From the NCBI GenBank assembly GCA_963422445.2, contig OY729512.2, positions 1,054,001 through 1,118,000 of the forward strand: a stretch of DNA of 64,000 bases, written 5' to 3'. The translations under genes were made by a program, and so were the position numbers. The stretch is from G963422445 sp963422445. GTDB lineage: Bacteria > Pseudomonadota > Alphaproteobacteria > Thalassobaculales > Thalassobaculaceae. Below the pieces are notes generated by a model. That model was not told the DNA's origin. It worked only from the letters and a program-made list of their open reading frames with translations, and searched no databases. How positions within the stretch are numbered: position 1 is the first letter of the stretch; each line of letters begins with the position of its first letter. Of the stretch, positions 37,052 to 46,734 are shown one piece after another.

Positions 37052-37846
37052 TCAGGCCGGGGTCAAACTGACGCTGACGCGTCCAAGGACACCGAAATCC
37101 GCCGTGACCGTGTCGCCCGGCGTGATCGGCAGCGGGACCGTGCAGGTTCCTGTAGACACGATGTCGCCGGCGTAAAGGCATCTCCCCGTTCGGGAAAGTT
37201 CGTTCGCAATCCAGACCAGTGCGGTGCGGGGATCGGTCAGGACATTGGCGCCCGCGCCCTCATGCACGACGCCGGTTGCGTTGCCCAGGGTCACCCGGTG
37301 ATCCGCAAGATTGGCGCCGCGCCATGCGGCCGGCATGTCCGAGCCGAGCACGAAATCCTGGGCACAGGCATTGTCGGCGATCAGCAGTGGTGCTCCGACG
37401 GTCTCGAATCCGCGAAAACGGGAATTGGGGATTTCGATCGCGGTGTGCAGGCCGGCGACTGCCGCCATGACGTCATCATGCGTATATGGTGCCACGCGAG
37501 GCGTCAGGGATGTCCCCATGCGGAAGGCGAATTCTGCTTCGGCGACGGCCATCTGATTGCTTCCGAACGCGAGTTCGGCACCATCCTCGAATACAAAACG
37601 GGACAGGAGCCGACCGGCTATCGGTCCGTCAATCCCGATATGCGCCTGTCCGGCGTCGCTGGTTGCCGCGATTTTCCAGCCGACTGTCCGACATTCGGCT
37701 AGGGCTTTGTATTGGTCTTGGATCAGATAGCCTTCGGTGCGGGTTCGGGGTGTCAAACGTCCTGGCAGGGCCATTCGCAGCGTGCCGTTTTGCCGGTTTT
37801 GCCAGATCGCCATGGCGGCCTGCCGGGCCTGGTTGGCATCCATCAT
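37052..37846 (-). CDS. 2-keto-4-pentenoate hydratase-like protein (FAH family)
   Basis: A 264-residue protein of the MhpD/FAH superfamily. Visible: WKIAATSDAGQAHIGIDGPI, AVAEAEFAFRMG with the metal-binding Glu pair, AGLHTAIEIPNSRF and LADHRVTLGN. The end LPITPGDTVTADFGVLGRV is usual for the family. Hydration of 2-hydroxypenta-2,4-dienoate or a related keto acid is the family reaction. It is on the same strand as the following SDR, and the two may share a catabolic pathway that I cannot name. Confidence 0.85.
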   Translation of the reverse strand: MMDANQARQAAMAIWQNRQNGTLRMALPGRLTPRTRTEGYLIQDQYKALAECRTVGWKIAATSDAGQAHIGIDGPIAGRLLSRFVFEDGAELAFGSNQMAVAEAEFAFRMGTSLTPRVAPYTHDDVMAAVAGLHTAIEIPNSRFRGFETVGAPLLIADNACAQDFVLGSDMPAAWRGANLADHRVTLGNATGVVHEGAGANVLTDPRTALVWIANELSRTGRCLYAGDIVSTGTCTVPLPITPGDTVTADFGVLGRVSVSLTPA

Positions 37847-37882
37847 CGATCCCGTCTCCGGATCGCGGTTGGTCGGAGCATG

Positions 37883-38584
37883 CTACCAGACTTCGCCATG
37901 CGGGCGAATCTCGACATTGAAGCTCCACGCTCCCTTGGGCTGATGTGCAACATGGAAAACCTCGTCTGCAATCTCGGCCGGCTTGATAAAGAAGTCGTCG
38001 GTCTGGCCGGCATTGCGTCGCCGGGTCCAGCGCAGGTCGATCACGGCATCGATTGTGACATAAGCGACATGGACGCCTTTCGGTCCGGCATCGCGGGCGA
38101 TGGATTCGGCGAGAATGCGTTGCGCGGCTTTTGAAGGCGCGAAGGCGGCGAACCCACTTCGGCCACGATGCGCGGCGGTGTTGCCGGTACAGATGAGGGC
38201 GCCGCCACCGTTTAAGATCATGGCCGGTACGGTCATACGGGCCAGATGCAGCAGCGCCATGGTGTTGACCTGGAAATTACGTTCGAGATCGATCGGGTCG
38301 ACTTCCATGAAATTGCCCCAGGCTCCGCCGACGGCATTGTGAACGACGACTGTCGGGGTGCCGTGATCCGCCGTGATCCGTGCTATCGCGTCGGCCAGTG
38401 CGGGGGTGTCGGTAACATCACAGGGATAGGCATGGGCGCCGTCTATCTCTTCTGCCAATGTCGCCAAGCGGTCGGCACGACGCGCCATCATCGCCACCCG
38501 ATAGCCATCGGCGGCAAAGCGGCGCACAATGGCGCTGCCGGTGCCCCAACCGACCCCGGTTATGAGGCAAGTCCTCTGTGTCAT
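37883..38584 (-). CDS. SDR family oxidoreductase
   Basis: A 233-residue short-chain dehydrogenase-like protein. The Rossmann motif is TCLITGVGWGTGSAIVRRF (TGxGxGxG variant). An Arg pair in MMARRADRL suggests NADPH. VVHNAVGGAWGNF replaces NNAG. The catalytic Ser/Tyr are altered: the usual YxxxK is FAPSKAAQRI here, with Phe for Tyr. It may be a divergent or inactive member. It lies about 37 bases upstream of the hydratase on the same strand. Confidence 0.82.
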   Translation of the reverse strand: MTQRTCLITGVGWGTGSAIVRRFAADGYRVAMMARRADRLATLAEEIDGAHAYPCDVTDTPALADAIARITADHGTPTVVVHNAVGGAWGNFMEVDPIDLERNFQVNTMALLHLARMTVPAMILNGGGALICTGNTAAHRGRSGFAAFAPSKAAQRILAESIARDAGPKGVHVAYVTIDAVIDLRWTRRRNAGQTDDFFIKPAEIADEVFHVAHQPKGAWSFNVEIRPHGEVW

Positions 38585-38956
38585 GGTGATGTCCTCCAGT
38601 TCCGATCATGGCTCCCGTTCGCCTGTATGTGCCACGGCAAGCCCCAACCGTCACGAAGCTTTGGTATTCGCACACTGCGCGGGGATCTTGACTGCCATTG
38701 CCCACGATTAGGCCGTGGACGGTCCGTTGAGAAAGGACGCCTTCATCGTAATGGCGCTGTAATGGCGCTGCGACGACCACAGAAGCCCTTCCCGGCGGTA
38801 CGTCTTCGGATCTCGATGACCCTGACATGGCGACGAACCACGCCCACGCCGATGCAGGACCTGCCGCGGTCACGCCATTGAAGCAGGCCAGCCCATCACA
38901 GGGCACTTGCGTGCCCGGACCCAGGTGCTGCTGCGCCCAGGTGGCTACTTCAGTGA

Positions 38957-40177
38957 TACCAAGCGCGCTCCAAATTGACTCACCATCCCAATATGTTGGG
39001 GTGACGGTCCGGACGACCTTCATAGACTGTGGTGATCGACTCACCAGCGCCGGAGGATGACGATGAGTGCGGCAACGCCGATAACCTGGACGGCACACAC
39101 AGCGGACGAGCTCCACGCGCTTTCGAGGCACTGCGGGGACGCGAAGCAAGCGTCGCGCGCGCGTGCGCTCGCCATGATCATGGAGGGTGCGTCTCGCACG
39201 GAGGCGGCTCGGGCGCAGGGCATGGAGCTTCAAATCCTGCGCGACTGGGTGTTGCGCTACAACACGGAGGGCTTCGACGGCCTCGCGGATCTCCCGCGCG
39301 GCGGGAGCGAGGGCCGGTTGACGGACGCGCAGATCGCCGAGATCGGCGCCTGGATCGAGGCGGGTCCCGAGCTTGAGCGGGACGGTGTGACGCGCTGGCG
39401 CGTTCAGGACATCGTACGGAAAATCGAGGAGGCCTTCGGGGTCATCTATACGGAGAGCGGTGCCCGTATGATGCTCCGAAGGGCCGGGTTTCGCTTTGTC
39501 TCGGGGCGGCCGGTCCACCCCAAAGCCGACGCGGAGCGGCAGAGGTCGTTCGTGGCGGAGTTCGAGGCACAGTTGACGTCGGCGCTCAGCTCTGAGGCGC
39601 TGGCGGGTCCGATAGAAATCTGGTTCCAGGACGAAGCGCGCATCGGCCAGAAGGGGATGACGACACGGGTCTGGGCGAATGGGAAGCAGCGTCCGCGCAT
39701 CCTGCGCGACCATCGCTATGGCTACGTCTATCTGTTCGGCGCCACCTGCGCAGAGCGCGGCGTCGGCATCGCCCACGTGGCGGACAGGGCGAACACGGCG
39801 TCGATGAACGAGCATCTGGCGGCGATCGGCGCGGCCGTGGCGCCGGGTGCGCACGGCGTGATTGTGCTGGACGGGGCGGGCTGGCATCGCTCGGGCGACC
39901 TTCTCGTTCCCCCCAACCTGACGCTCGTGCATCTGCCGCCCTACAGTCCGGAACTCAATCCGATGGAGCAGATCATTCTGTTCCTGAAATCGAACCGCTT
40001 CGCCAACCGCGTGTTCAAGGATGTCTCCGCCCTGAGGGACGCCTGCTGGACGGGGTGGCAATGGCTGACCGACCAGCCCGACGTCATCACCAATACGACC
40101 CGGCGCAGCTGGGCCGTAGCCCCATCGTGCTGATCCCGATGCCTCACTGTATCGGTTCATATGACTTGCGTTTGGTA
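38957..40177. mobile_element. IS630-family element, copy 2
   Basis: Ends TACCAAGCG and CGTTTGGTA; inserted in an IS1595 remnant. The empty site in the other IS1595 copy reads CAGTGAGACGG. Here the flanks are CAGTGA and TGAGACGG, so a short TGA duplication seems present as well as the TA at each tip. Confidence 0.78.
39063..40133 (+). CDS. IS630-family transposase, apparently intact
   Basis: A 356-residue relative of the transposase at 19122-20201. The catalytic Asp, Asp and Glu are in IWFQDEARIGQKGM, VIVLDGAGWHRSG and YSPELNPMEQIILFLK. I chose ATG 39063 over 39057 because the GGAGG sits six bases before it. The N-terminal helix-turn-helix region is HCGDAKQASRARALAMIMEG. Confidence 0.88.
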   Translation: MSAATPITWTAHTADELHALSRHCGDAKQASRARALAMIMEGASRTEAARAQGMELQILRDWVLRYNTEGFDGLADLPRGGSEGRLTDAQIAEIGAWIEAGPELERDGVTRWRVQDIVRKIEEAFGVIYTESGARMMLRRAGFRFVSGRPVHPKADAERQRSFVAEFEAQLTSALSSEALAGPIEIWFQDEARIGQKGMTTRVWANGKQRPRILRDHRYGYVYLFGATCAERGVGIAHVADRANTASMNEHLAAIGAAVAPGAHGVIVLDGAGWHRSGDLLVPPNLTLVHLPPYSPELNPMEQIILFLKSNRFANRVFKDVSALRDACWTGWQWLTDQPDVITNTTRRSWAVAPSC

Positions 40178-40794
40178 TGAGACGGAAGCCCTCGACCACG
40201 GTGAGCTTCACGCGCAGCGGATGTCCCTGCTCATGGGTCTCGACCGCGGCGACGAACGGGGTCTTGCCCGGCGCGCCCGCCCGCGCTTGCCCCCGAGATA
40301 GGCATCGTCGCGTGGGACCGACCCGCCGAGCGGGTGCTCCCGGTCTCGCTCCATCATCACCTGCATCAGCTTGTGGCGCATGCGCCACGCCGTGTTGTCG
40401 GAGATGCCGAGCTGGCGGTGCAGCGTCATCGCAGAGCACCCCTTCTTGCCCTGGGTCATGAAGTAGATGCCCTGGAACCACACCGTGAGCGGGAGCTTGG
40501 TGGAGTCGAAGATGGTGCCCGCGGTCATTGAGGTCTGGTGATGGTAGCGGTTGCACTGCTGGAGCTTTCGGGTGTTCAACTGACAGCACCGGTCATGGGC
40601 GCAGTGTGGGCACAGAAAGCCGTTCGGCCATCGCCATTGAAAGAGGGCGTCGAAGCACTGGTCTTCGCTGCCGTAGAGCGAGAGGAACGCGTTGAGGCTG
40701 ATTCCTTATCTGAAACTGCACTGGGTTGCGCGCCATGTGAGTGTCCTTTTTCTATCATCAAATGACATGGCAGTATTCCATATTAAATACTGCT

Positions 40795-42292
40795 GAGCTT
40801 CTTGCAAAATTGCCGGCCCGACCGGTTTTTTGCCTTCTCGAGGCTGATTTTGTTGTCGAGGGCCTGGGTTTCGGGGCCACCCCGTGGTATGTCGTGTTTC
40901 CAGAACAACAAGATACCGAGGAGGTGACCCCGATGACCCTTGGCTCGGCCCTATCCGATCTCTGGCACCGATTTCAAGGGGACCTTTTCCCTGCGTTGGC
41001 CGAGGCGGTCGGTCCTCTCCTCGAGACGCACAAGCGCTTCGTGACAGCTCTCGATCTCGTCAAGGTGGAGGGCCTCGTCGATGAGGTGTGGACCGGTCCG
41101 GGTCGGCCCCGGGAGGATCGCCGGGCGCTGGCCCGTGGCTTCATCGCCAAGGCGGTGTGGGGTCTGCCGACGACCCGCCACCTGATCGACAGGCTCAAGG
41201 TGGACCCGACGTTGCGCCGGCTGTGCGGCTGGTCGTGTGTCGCGGAGATCCCGCGTGAAGCGACGTTTTCGCGGGCGTTTGCCGAATTTTCGCAGTCCCG
41301 TCTTCCGGAGAGGATGCACGCGGCTCTGGTTGCAGAGACACTGGGCGACGCGCTCATCGGCCACGTGTCGAGGGACCCGACGGCTATCGAGGCCCGGGAG
41401 ACGCCGGCCCCGACGCCGAAGGCCAGGACGCCGAACCGCAAGCGCGGCCGGCCCCGCAAGGGCGCGGAGAGGACGAAGGAGCCTGGGCGTCTCGAACAGC
41501 AAGCGAACGGGATGGATCTCGATGAGATGCTCGACGCGCTGCCGAAGGTCTGCGATCACGGGGCAAAGAAGACTGCCAAGGGGGTCCTGGAGGCTTGGCG
41601 CGGTTACAAGCTGCATATCGACACAGCAGACTGCGGGGTGCCGCTGAGGACCGTTCTCACCTCGGCATCCGTCCATGACAGCCAGGTCGCGATCCCGCTG
41701 GCGATGATGACCGCCGCGCGTGTGACCAATCTCTACGATCTCATGGACGCGGCCTATGATGCCAGGGAGATCTACCAGATGAGCGAACGGCTTGGCCATG
41801 TGCCGATCATCGATGTCAATCCGCGCCGGGACAAGGACCTCAAGGAGGAGCGGGCCCGGGAGGCCCGGGCCCGGCGTGCAATAGGCCATGTCGATCCCGA
41901 GACCGTGCGGTTCCGGATCCGGTCCGGTGTCGAGAGGACCAACGCCCGCCTCAAGGATGAGTTTGGCGGGCGCCATGTCCGCGTCCGTGGACATTCCAGG
42001 GTCGCCTGCCATCTCATGGTCGGCATCCTGGCCCTGGCGGCTGACCCGTTGATACGTCTCGCCGCCCCATAGCGCGGCTCCGACAACGCATACCGACCCT
42101 TCGCGGCCCTCTCGAAGAGAGGGGCCCGGAGAGGCGTGTCCCGATGTCCACAAAGGTCCCTGTTTGTTCTCATCGTCTCTGATGAGACACCGCGAATCCA
42201 TGGATTCCGACCTCCAGGTGCAGAGGTGACCGGGATCAACCGACCGATCCGGCCTCACCGGACCCTGGGGACAGGAATTTTGCAAGAGGTTC
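40795..42292. mobile_element. ISa copy C
   Basis: Complete element with the exact 4-bp duplication TGCT at 40791-40794 and 42293-42296. It is inserted in the end of the second IS1595 copy, whose empty site is seen at 4415-4425. This shows the element's exact borders and target duplication. Confidence 0.92.
40933..42072 (+). CDS. ISa transposase, copy C
   Basis: A 379-residue transposase and probably the reference version: it keeps RGYKLHIDTADCG, RDPTAIEARETP, TSASVHDSQVAIPL, MDAAYDAREIYQ and GVERTNARLKDEFGGRHVR. GAGGAGG precedes ATG 40933. No frameshift. A basic proline-rich linker (PTPKARTPNRKRGRPRKGAE) lies at about residues 160-180, which may contact DNA. Confidence 0.88.
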   Translation: MTLGSALSDLWHRFQGDLFPALAEAVGPLLETHKRFVTALDLVKVEGLVDEVWTGPGRPREDRRALARGFIAKAVWGLPTTRHLIDRLKVDPTLRRLCGWSCVAEIPREATFSRAFAEFSQSRLPERMHAALVAETLGDALIGHVSRDPTAIEARETPAPTPKARTPNRKRGRPRKGAERTKEPGRLEQQANGMDLDEMLDALPKVCDHGAKKTAKGVLEAWRGYKLHIDTADCGVPLRTVLTSASVHDSQVAIPLAMMTAARVTNLYDLMDAAYDAREIYQMSERLGHVPIIDVNPRRDKDLKEERAREARARRAIGHVDPETVRFRIRSGVERTNARLKDEFGGRHVRVRGHSRVACHLMVGILALAADPLIRLAAP

Positions 42293-42324
42293 TGCTTAGA
42301 TTCGAGTGTAATCAGGTAATGATA

Positions 42325-43061
42325 TCAATTAATGACAGTGACTTGCATGCGTCCGAGGCGGCGCATGAGAACATGGCTCAGAGCCAGCAGGAGCCAGGCA
42401 AGGGCGCTGGCGATGGATCGCTCGAAGTCTCTGGAGAGGCGCCGGCGGCGGCGCAGCCATCCGAAGCTGCGCTCAACCAGCCAGCGCCGGGACATGACGA
42501 CGACCCCCTTGGCGTCCCTGGGTTTTCCGATGACCTCCACAATGATCGGGCAATTCGCTTCCTTGAGCGTGCTTGCCAGCTTGTTGCCGCCATAGGCGCC
42601 GTCGGCACACACGATCTGCACCGTGTTCTGACTGGCCTGCAACGCCGGCAACAAGGGACGCGTGCCATCCCGGTCCTGGATACGCGCCGGATGGACCTGG
42701 GCGGCAAGGTGACGCTTGCCGCCCTTGATCGTCTTGCTGGCATCGTCGCCGCATTCCTCGCTGCCCGCTTCGACCATCGGCACGCTCTGACTGTCGATGA
42801 TGGCCGCGCTCAGGTCCGCACTACGCCCCGACCGGAGCCGCCCGAGCGTCGTAAAACGGGCGCAAACCTGCTCCGGGACCCCCGACCGGGACCACGCGTA
42901 GAAATAGGTCTGAATCGTCGTAAACGCCGGACAATCCTTCGGTCATGCCGCCAACTGCACCCTGTCCAGAGCATGCAGGCGGTTGCGTTCACCACGTCGC
43001 GCAGATCCACCTGACGGGGACGACCAGGCCGGCGCGACGGTGGAAGAAGCGGGTCCGGCAA
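42325..43061 (-). pseudogene. IS5-family transposase, frameshifted
   Basis: The first frame has MPDPLLPPSRRPGRPRQVDL and RDVVNATACMLWTG. After shifts it resumes with VPMVEAGSEECGDDASKTIK in the last frame, and ADGAYGGNKLASTLKEANCP and SRRWLVERSFGWLRRRRRLS with catalytic Glu. An outer end (GAGCCTGACCTAAAACTGG on the minus strand) is near 43218. The other end is at or near the IS1595 remnant. Confidence 0.8.
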
Positions 43062-43242
43062 TGCTCACCCGGCATCGGTCAGATCGCTTTCGTAACGCTC
43101 CGGCTATACTGCTTCCGGGTGGTTTCGTTCCAGGGCATGATATGCCCCCATGGTGTGTTTGTTCACCCACGAAGATACACCATGCGAGACCACCCAACCA
43201 GTTTTAGGTCAGGCTCTAAGACCGGGCGTTACGATGGCTTCA

Positions 43243-43402
43243 CGATGATCCCACGCTGTAAACAGCGAGTCCATGACAAGGGTTTGGCGACATGAATTCT
43301 TGCGATTTAGTCGTTTACGGACCAATTTGTGAAAATAGCTTCGCTGTATGTTGTCAAAGTGCCGCTCGACCGGCGCTCAAATTTAGCATGGGACCGCCGT
43401 GG
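43243..43402. repeat. Repeat R2, copy 2
   Basis: Matches 25769-25965, beginning GATGATCCCACGCTGTAAA. The shared core AATTTGTGAAAATAGCTTCG and CGCTGTATGTTGTCAAA is followed by the right end ATTTAGCATGGGACC. About 35 bases are missing in comparison with copy 1. Confidence 0.6.
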
Positions 43403-43480
43403 GATGGATTGCCCGCCTGACCCCTCTGGGCGCTACGGCGACGAACGTCCAGACGACCGGCTGCGCTACCGGCACCGCCG

Positions 43481-44437
43481 CTACCTCTCGCGAAACAGCG
43501 ACACTTGTTGCCCGCCTGCATGCTCAAGCTGGCGCTCCCGGAGCCAGACATAGATCCCGCTGACGATGATGACGGTGGCCCCGGCGAACGTCCAGACATC
43601 AGGCAAATGCCCGAACAACAGAAAACCGTATAGCGTCGCCCAGATGATCTGAAGATATTGAAACGGCGCCAGCAACGATGCAGGAGCCCGATAAAAGGCA
43701 TGAATCACGATATAATGCGACCCACCGCCGATGACCCCGATTGCTGCCAGCATCAACCATTGCTCCGGCGACGGCGTGATCCAGGCCTGCCAGACCACGC
43801 TGCTGGTTCCGATGAACCCGACCAGCGCCGTATAAAACCACATCGAGACCGCGGTCTCGGTGAAGCTCAGGGTCCGGGTCATGATCGCGAACAATCCAAA
43901 GGCGAAAGCCACGCCAAGAATCAGCAGATAAGCCCAGTGAACCTCCTGGATGCCGGGCCGCAGGATCAGCAGAATTCCGAGAAAACCGATCACCACCGCC
44001 GACCAGCGCCGAATACCGACCCGTTCGCCAAGCAACGGAATTGACATGGCGACTACGAAGAAGGGCGTGACGAACATGATCGCATTGGCCTCGGCGAGGC
44101 CGATATGGCCGATGGCGGTGAAGAACAGTGTCGTGCAAATCAGCAGCAACAGGGCCCGGACAACGACCCGAACCGGTTGTTTGGTCCGGAACAGCGGGAG
44201 CAGGCGTCGTCCCGGAAATAGAATCAGGATCAGCAGCATATGGGCTGCGTAGCGACCCCACACGACCATCTCGACGCGCATGTCCTCACGTGCGAGCTTG
44301 ACGATGGAATCCGAGGTGACGAACAGGAATCCTGAGACTACGATCAGGGCAATGCCGGTCAGAACGCTGGATGATCGTGATTTGAGAGCGACCCCATCCG
44401 TATCCTGACAGCTGTTTTCGGTCACTGTCCGCTCCAT
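43481..44437 (-). CDS. EamA/DMT-family transporter
   Basis: A 318-residue inner-membrane protein with ten predicted helices in two EamA repeats (about residues 28-160 and 165-305). Features: SGFLFVTSDSIVKLAREDM, GLAEANAIMFVTPFFVVAMS, PLLGERVGIRRWSAVVIGFL and APFQYLQIIWATLYGFLLFG. The substrate cannot be told. It is divergent from the MFS transporter. Confidence 0.9.
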   Translation of the reverse strand: MERTVTENSCQDTDGVALKSRSSSVLTGIALIVVSGFLFVTSDSIVKLAREDMRVEMVVWGRYAAHMLLILILFPGRRLLPLFRTKQPVRVVVRALLLLICTTLFFTAIGHIGLAEANAIMFVTPFFVVAMSIPLLGERVGIRRWSAVVIGFLGILLILRPGIQEVHWAYLLILGVAFAFGLFAIMTRTLSFTETAVSMWFYTALVGFIGTSSVVWQAWITPSPEQWLMLAAIGVIGGGSHYIVIHAFYRAPASLLAPFQYLQIIWATLYGFLLFGHLPDVWTFAGATVIIVSGIYVWLRERQLEHAGGQQVSLFRER

Positions 44438-44516
44438 GGTCTGGGGCGTGTCCCACGCATTTCCGTGATTTGGTTATACCATGATCGCTAGTTGTTCGTT
44501 GCATGGATTTCGGGTG

Positions 44517-45698
44517 ATGCATGACAACCGTGAAGGCATTGATCTGGGACCGGAGCCTGGCCGCGAGCAGCTCCTCCGGATCGCCGTGCTTGCGGCCAAT
44601 TATCTGAGCTCCTTTTCGATCGGGGTCGCGATTGGCGGCATCATTCCCTTCCTCTCGCTGATTATGGAGCAACGAGGTGTCGGCGAAGTTGTTATCGGAG
44701 CTAACACGGCGGCCGGTTCGCTGGGGATCATCTGCGTCGCGCCCTTCGTTCCGGCGATTGTACGGCGGTTCGGTCTTGGAGTGGCCGTGATCGGCGGTAT
44801 CGTCGCGTCAAGCGTTGCCTTCCTGTTGATGGGGGTGTTCCAATCGATGCTGGCTTGGTTTCCGCTGCGGCTCATTTTCGCGGGCGGTCTCGCTATCCAC
44901 TGGATTGTTAGCGAAACCTGGATGAACGCCGTCGCATCGGCGCGGAACCGGGGACGGATCATGTCGGTCTATGTGACCCTGATTGCAGCCGGGTTCGCAA
45001 CCGGCCCGGTCATCCTCGGCTTCGTCGGAGCAGGGGGTTGGGCGCCGTTTCTGATCTTTGCTGCAGGCATGATGTTTTCGGCCTTGCCTCTCGCCCTGGT
45101 GATACGGTTTGCCCCGCGGTTGCCCGGTGACCGGCACGGTACGCCGTTATACCTTGCCAGATCTGCGCCGACTATTTTTGCAGCCGTGGTCACGACCGGG
45201 ATCTCCTGCGCCGTCTGTTTCACCTTTTTGCCGATTTACGGCATCCGTGTCGGTCTGACGGGGGGCGATGCCGTGTTCCTGTTGACCGTGTTTCTGGCCG
45301 GGAACCTGGTATTCCAGATTCCGCTCGGTTGGTTGGCGGACAGGGTCAATCCGCGCTTTTTGCTTCTTGCCTGTGCCGCCATGGCGATCGCCGCTCCGCC
45401 ATTGGTTCCGATGCTGCTGAACGCCACGGTTCCTCTGACCGTTCTGCTGGCGCTTTGGGGTGGCGCCCTGTTCGGACTCTATACCGTCGGGGTCATCATG
45501 CTGGGCGCGCGTTTTCAGGGTCGTGGACTGGTTGTGGCCAATGCGGCCTATGTAATGTCCTTCGAGGGCGCGAGCATTTTGGGACCGCCCATCGCCGGGT
45601 GGGCCATGTCGGTCTGGACGCCGAACGGCATGATGATGTTTCTGGTTGTGGTCGCGGCCGTTTTTGCCGCGGTCATCCTGGTTCGCGGCACCCGGTAG
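44517..45698 (+). CDS. MFS transporter (YcaD-like)
   Basis: A 393-residue major facilitator protein with about 12 helices. Visible: FSIGVAIGGIIPFLSLIMEQ, GANTAAGSLGIICVAPFVPA, SETWMNAVASARNRGRIMSV (typical of the YcaD/CynX-like group) and LGWLADRVNPRFLL, the second-half version of the MFS loop motif. ATG 44517 is chosen; a start at 44481 would add an unlikely N-terminus. Substrate unknown; it precedes a hydantoin/pyrimidine-type cluster, so an amide or amino-acid product is possible. Confidence 0.88.
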   Translation: MHDNREGIDLGPEPGREQLLRIAVLAANYLSSFSIGVAIGGIIPFLSLIMEQRGVGEVVIGANTAAGSLGIICVAPFVPAIVRRFGLGVAVIGGIVASSVAFLLMGVFQSMLAWFPLRLIFAGGLAIHWIVSETWMNAVASARNRGRIMSVYVTLIAAGFATGPVILGFVGAGGWAPFLIFAAGMMFSALPLALVIRFAPRLPGDRHGTPLYLARSAPTIFAAVVTTGISCAVCFTFLPIYGIRVGLTGGDAVFLLTVFLAGNLVFQIPLGWLADRVNPRFLLLACAAMAIAAPPLVPMLLNATVPLTVLLALWGGALFGLYTVGVIMLGARFQGRGLVVANAAYVMSFEGASILGPPIAGWAMSVWTPNGMMMFLVVVAAVFAAVILVRGTR

Positions 45699-45905
45699 GG
45701 CGCGCCTTTATTCTGGCCGGCAGCTCGACGGATCGCCAGGCATTGGCGGTTCCGGCCGGGCGCTGGAGGTTTGCCGTTCGGCCGATCCAGCGCGTTGACG
45801 CCATGCCGGTATTGTTCCAGACTGTCACGCCATTTGGAGGGTTGCGGGATCCTGTTCAAGCTGCGGATTCCTGCGCCGCGCCAGTACCGGATAGTGGAGC
45901 CGATC

Positions 45906-46697
45906 ATGTCCGTCGTCATGCCCATTGCCACCCCGTCAGTGCAGGATTTTGTCAGTGCCGAGGAATGGCGCTGTCGAGTGGATCTGGCGGCCTGTTACCG
46001 CCTTGCGGCCCATTACGGGTGGACCGATCTGATTTACACGCATATTTCGGCCCGTATACCGGGGCCGGACGACCATTTCCTGCTGAATCCATTCGGGTTG
46101 ATGTTTGAAGAAATCACCGCGTCGAGCTTGATCAAGCTGGATCTCGACGGCGAAATCGTCATGGATACGCCGTATCCGGTGAACGCGGCAGGCTTCACGA
46201 TTCACAGCGCAGTCCATGACTCACGACCCGAGATGACCTGTGTCATGCACACCCATACCGTATCCGGGATGGCGGTCTCAGCTCAGAAAGAAGGTTTGCT
46301 GCCGCTCGCCCAGACTTCGCTGCTATTCTACGATGCCCTATCCTATCACGATTATCAGGGCATTGCGTTCGATCTTGGCGAACGCGAAAGCCTGATTGCC
46401 GATCTCGGCTCCAACAAGGCGATGATTCTGCGCAATCACGGATTGCTGACCTGCGGCGAGTCGATTGCCGAAGCTTTCCTGACCATGCATGCCCTGGAGA
46501 AGTCCTGCGCCCTGCAGCTCGCGGCGCAATCGGGCGGCGGCGACCTGATCCGGCCATCGGACGATATTTGCCAGCATACCGCTCGCCAGTTCCATGGCGG
46601 CACCACGGACGACAATGCCGCAGGATCGGTCGACGATCTAGCCTGGTCGGCGCTGCGGCGCCAGATCGATCGGGTCAATCCGGGCTATGATGCATGA
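45906..46697 (+). CDS. Class II aldolase/adducin family protein
   Basis: A 263-residue protein. Zinc-binding: MHTHTVSGMAVS with two His and ILRNHGLLTCG with the third. The N-terminal part CYRLAAHYGWTDLIYTHISA and the end (RQIDRVNPGYDA) match the group annotated as class II aldolase in amino-acid catabolic clusters. ATG 45906 is chosen because the longer frame has no family match upstream. It ends 37 bases before the hydantoinase. Confidence 0.9.
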   Translation: MSVVMPIATPSVQDFVSAEEWRCRVDLAACYRLAAHYGWTDLIYTHISARIPGPDDHFLLNPFGLMFEEITASSLIKLDLDGEIVMDTPYPVNAAGFTIHSAVHDSRPEMTCVMHTHTVSGMAVSAQKEGLLPLAQTSLLFYDALSYHDYQGIAFDLGERESLIADLGSNKAMILRNHGLLTCGESIAEAFLTMHALEKSCALQLAAQSGGGDLIRPSDDICQHTARQFHGGTTDDNAAGSVDDLAWSALRRQIDRVNPGYDA

Positions 46698-46734
46698 TCC
46701 GGCGTTTTGAGACCGGCCACAGCGCGGGGACGGG

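Larger units (their letters stand above)
38861..40736 (-). pseudogene. IS1595-family transposase, second copy, truncated and interrupted
   Basis: Same subgroup as 3437-4366. The N-terminal part lies at 40178-40736 (MTLHRQLGISDNTAWRMRHK in one frame). An IS630 element (38957-40177) then splits it, and a short part (EVATWAQQHLGPGTQVPCDG) remains at 38861-38956. The C-terminal third and the outer end are gone. The other outer end of this element was cut off by ISa copy C and reappears at 42293-42316 (TGCTTAGATTCGAGTGTAAT). Confidence 0.83.

Noticed and set aside
38418..40589. 723-residue open frame on the minus strand
   Set aside because: It runs through an SDR in another frame, an IS1595 remnant and the antisense of an IS630 transposase. 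It is not one gene.
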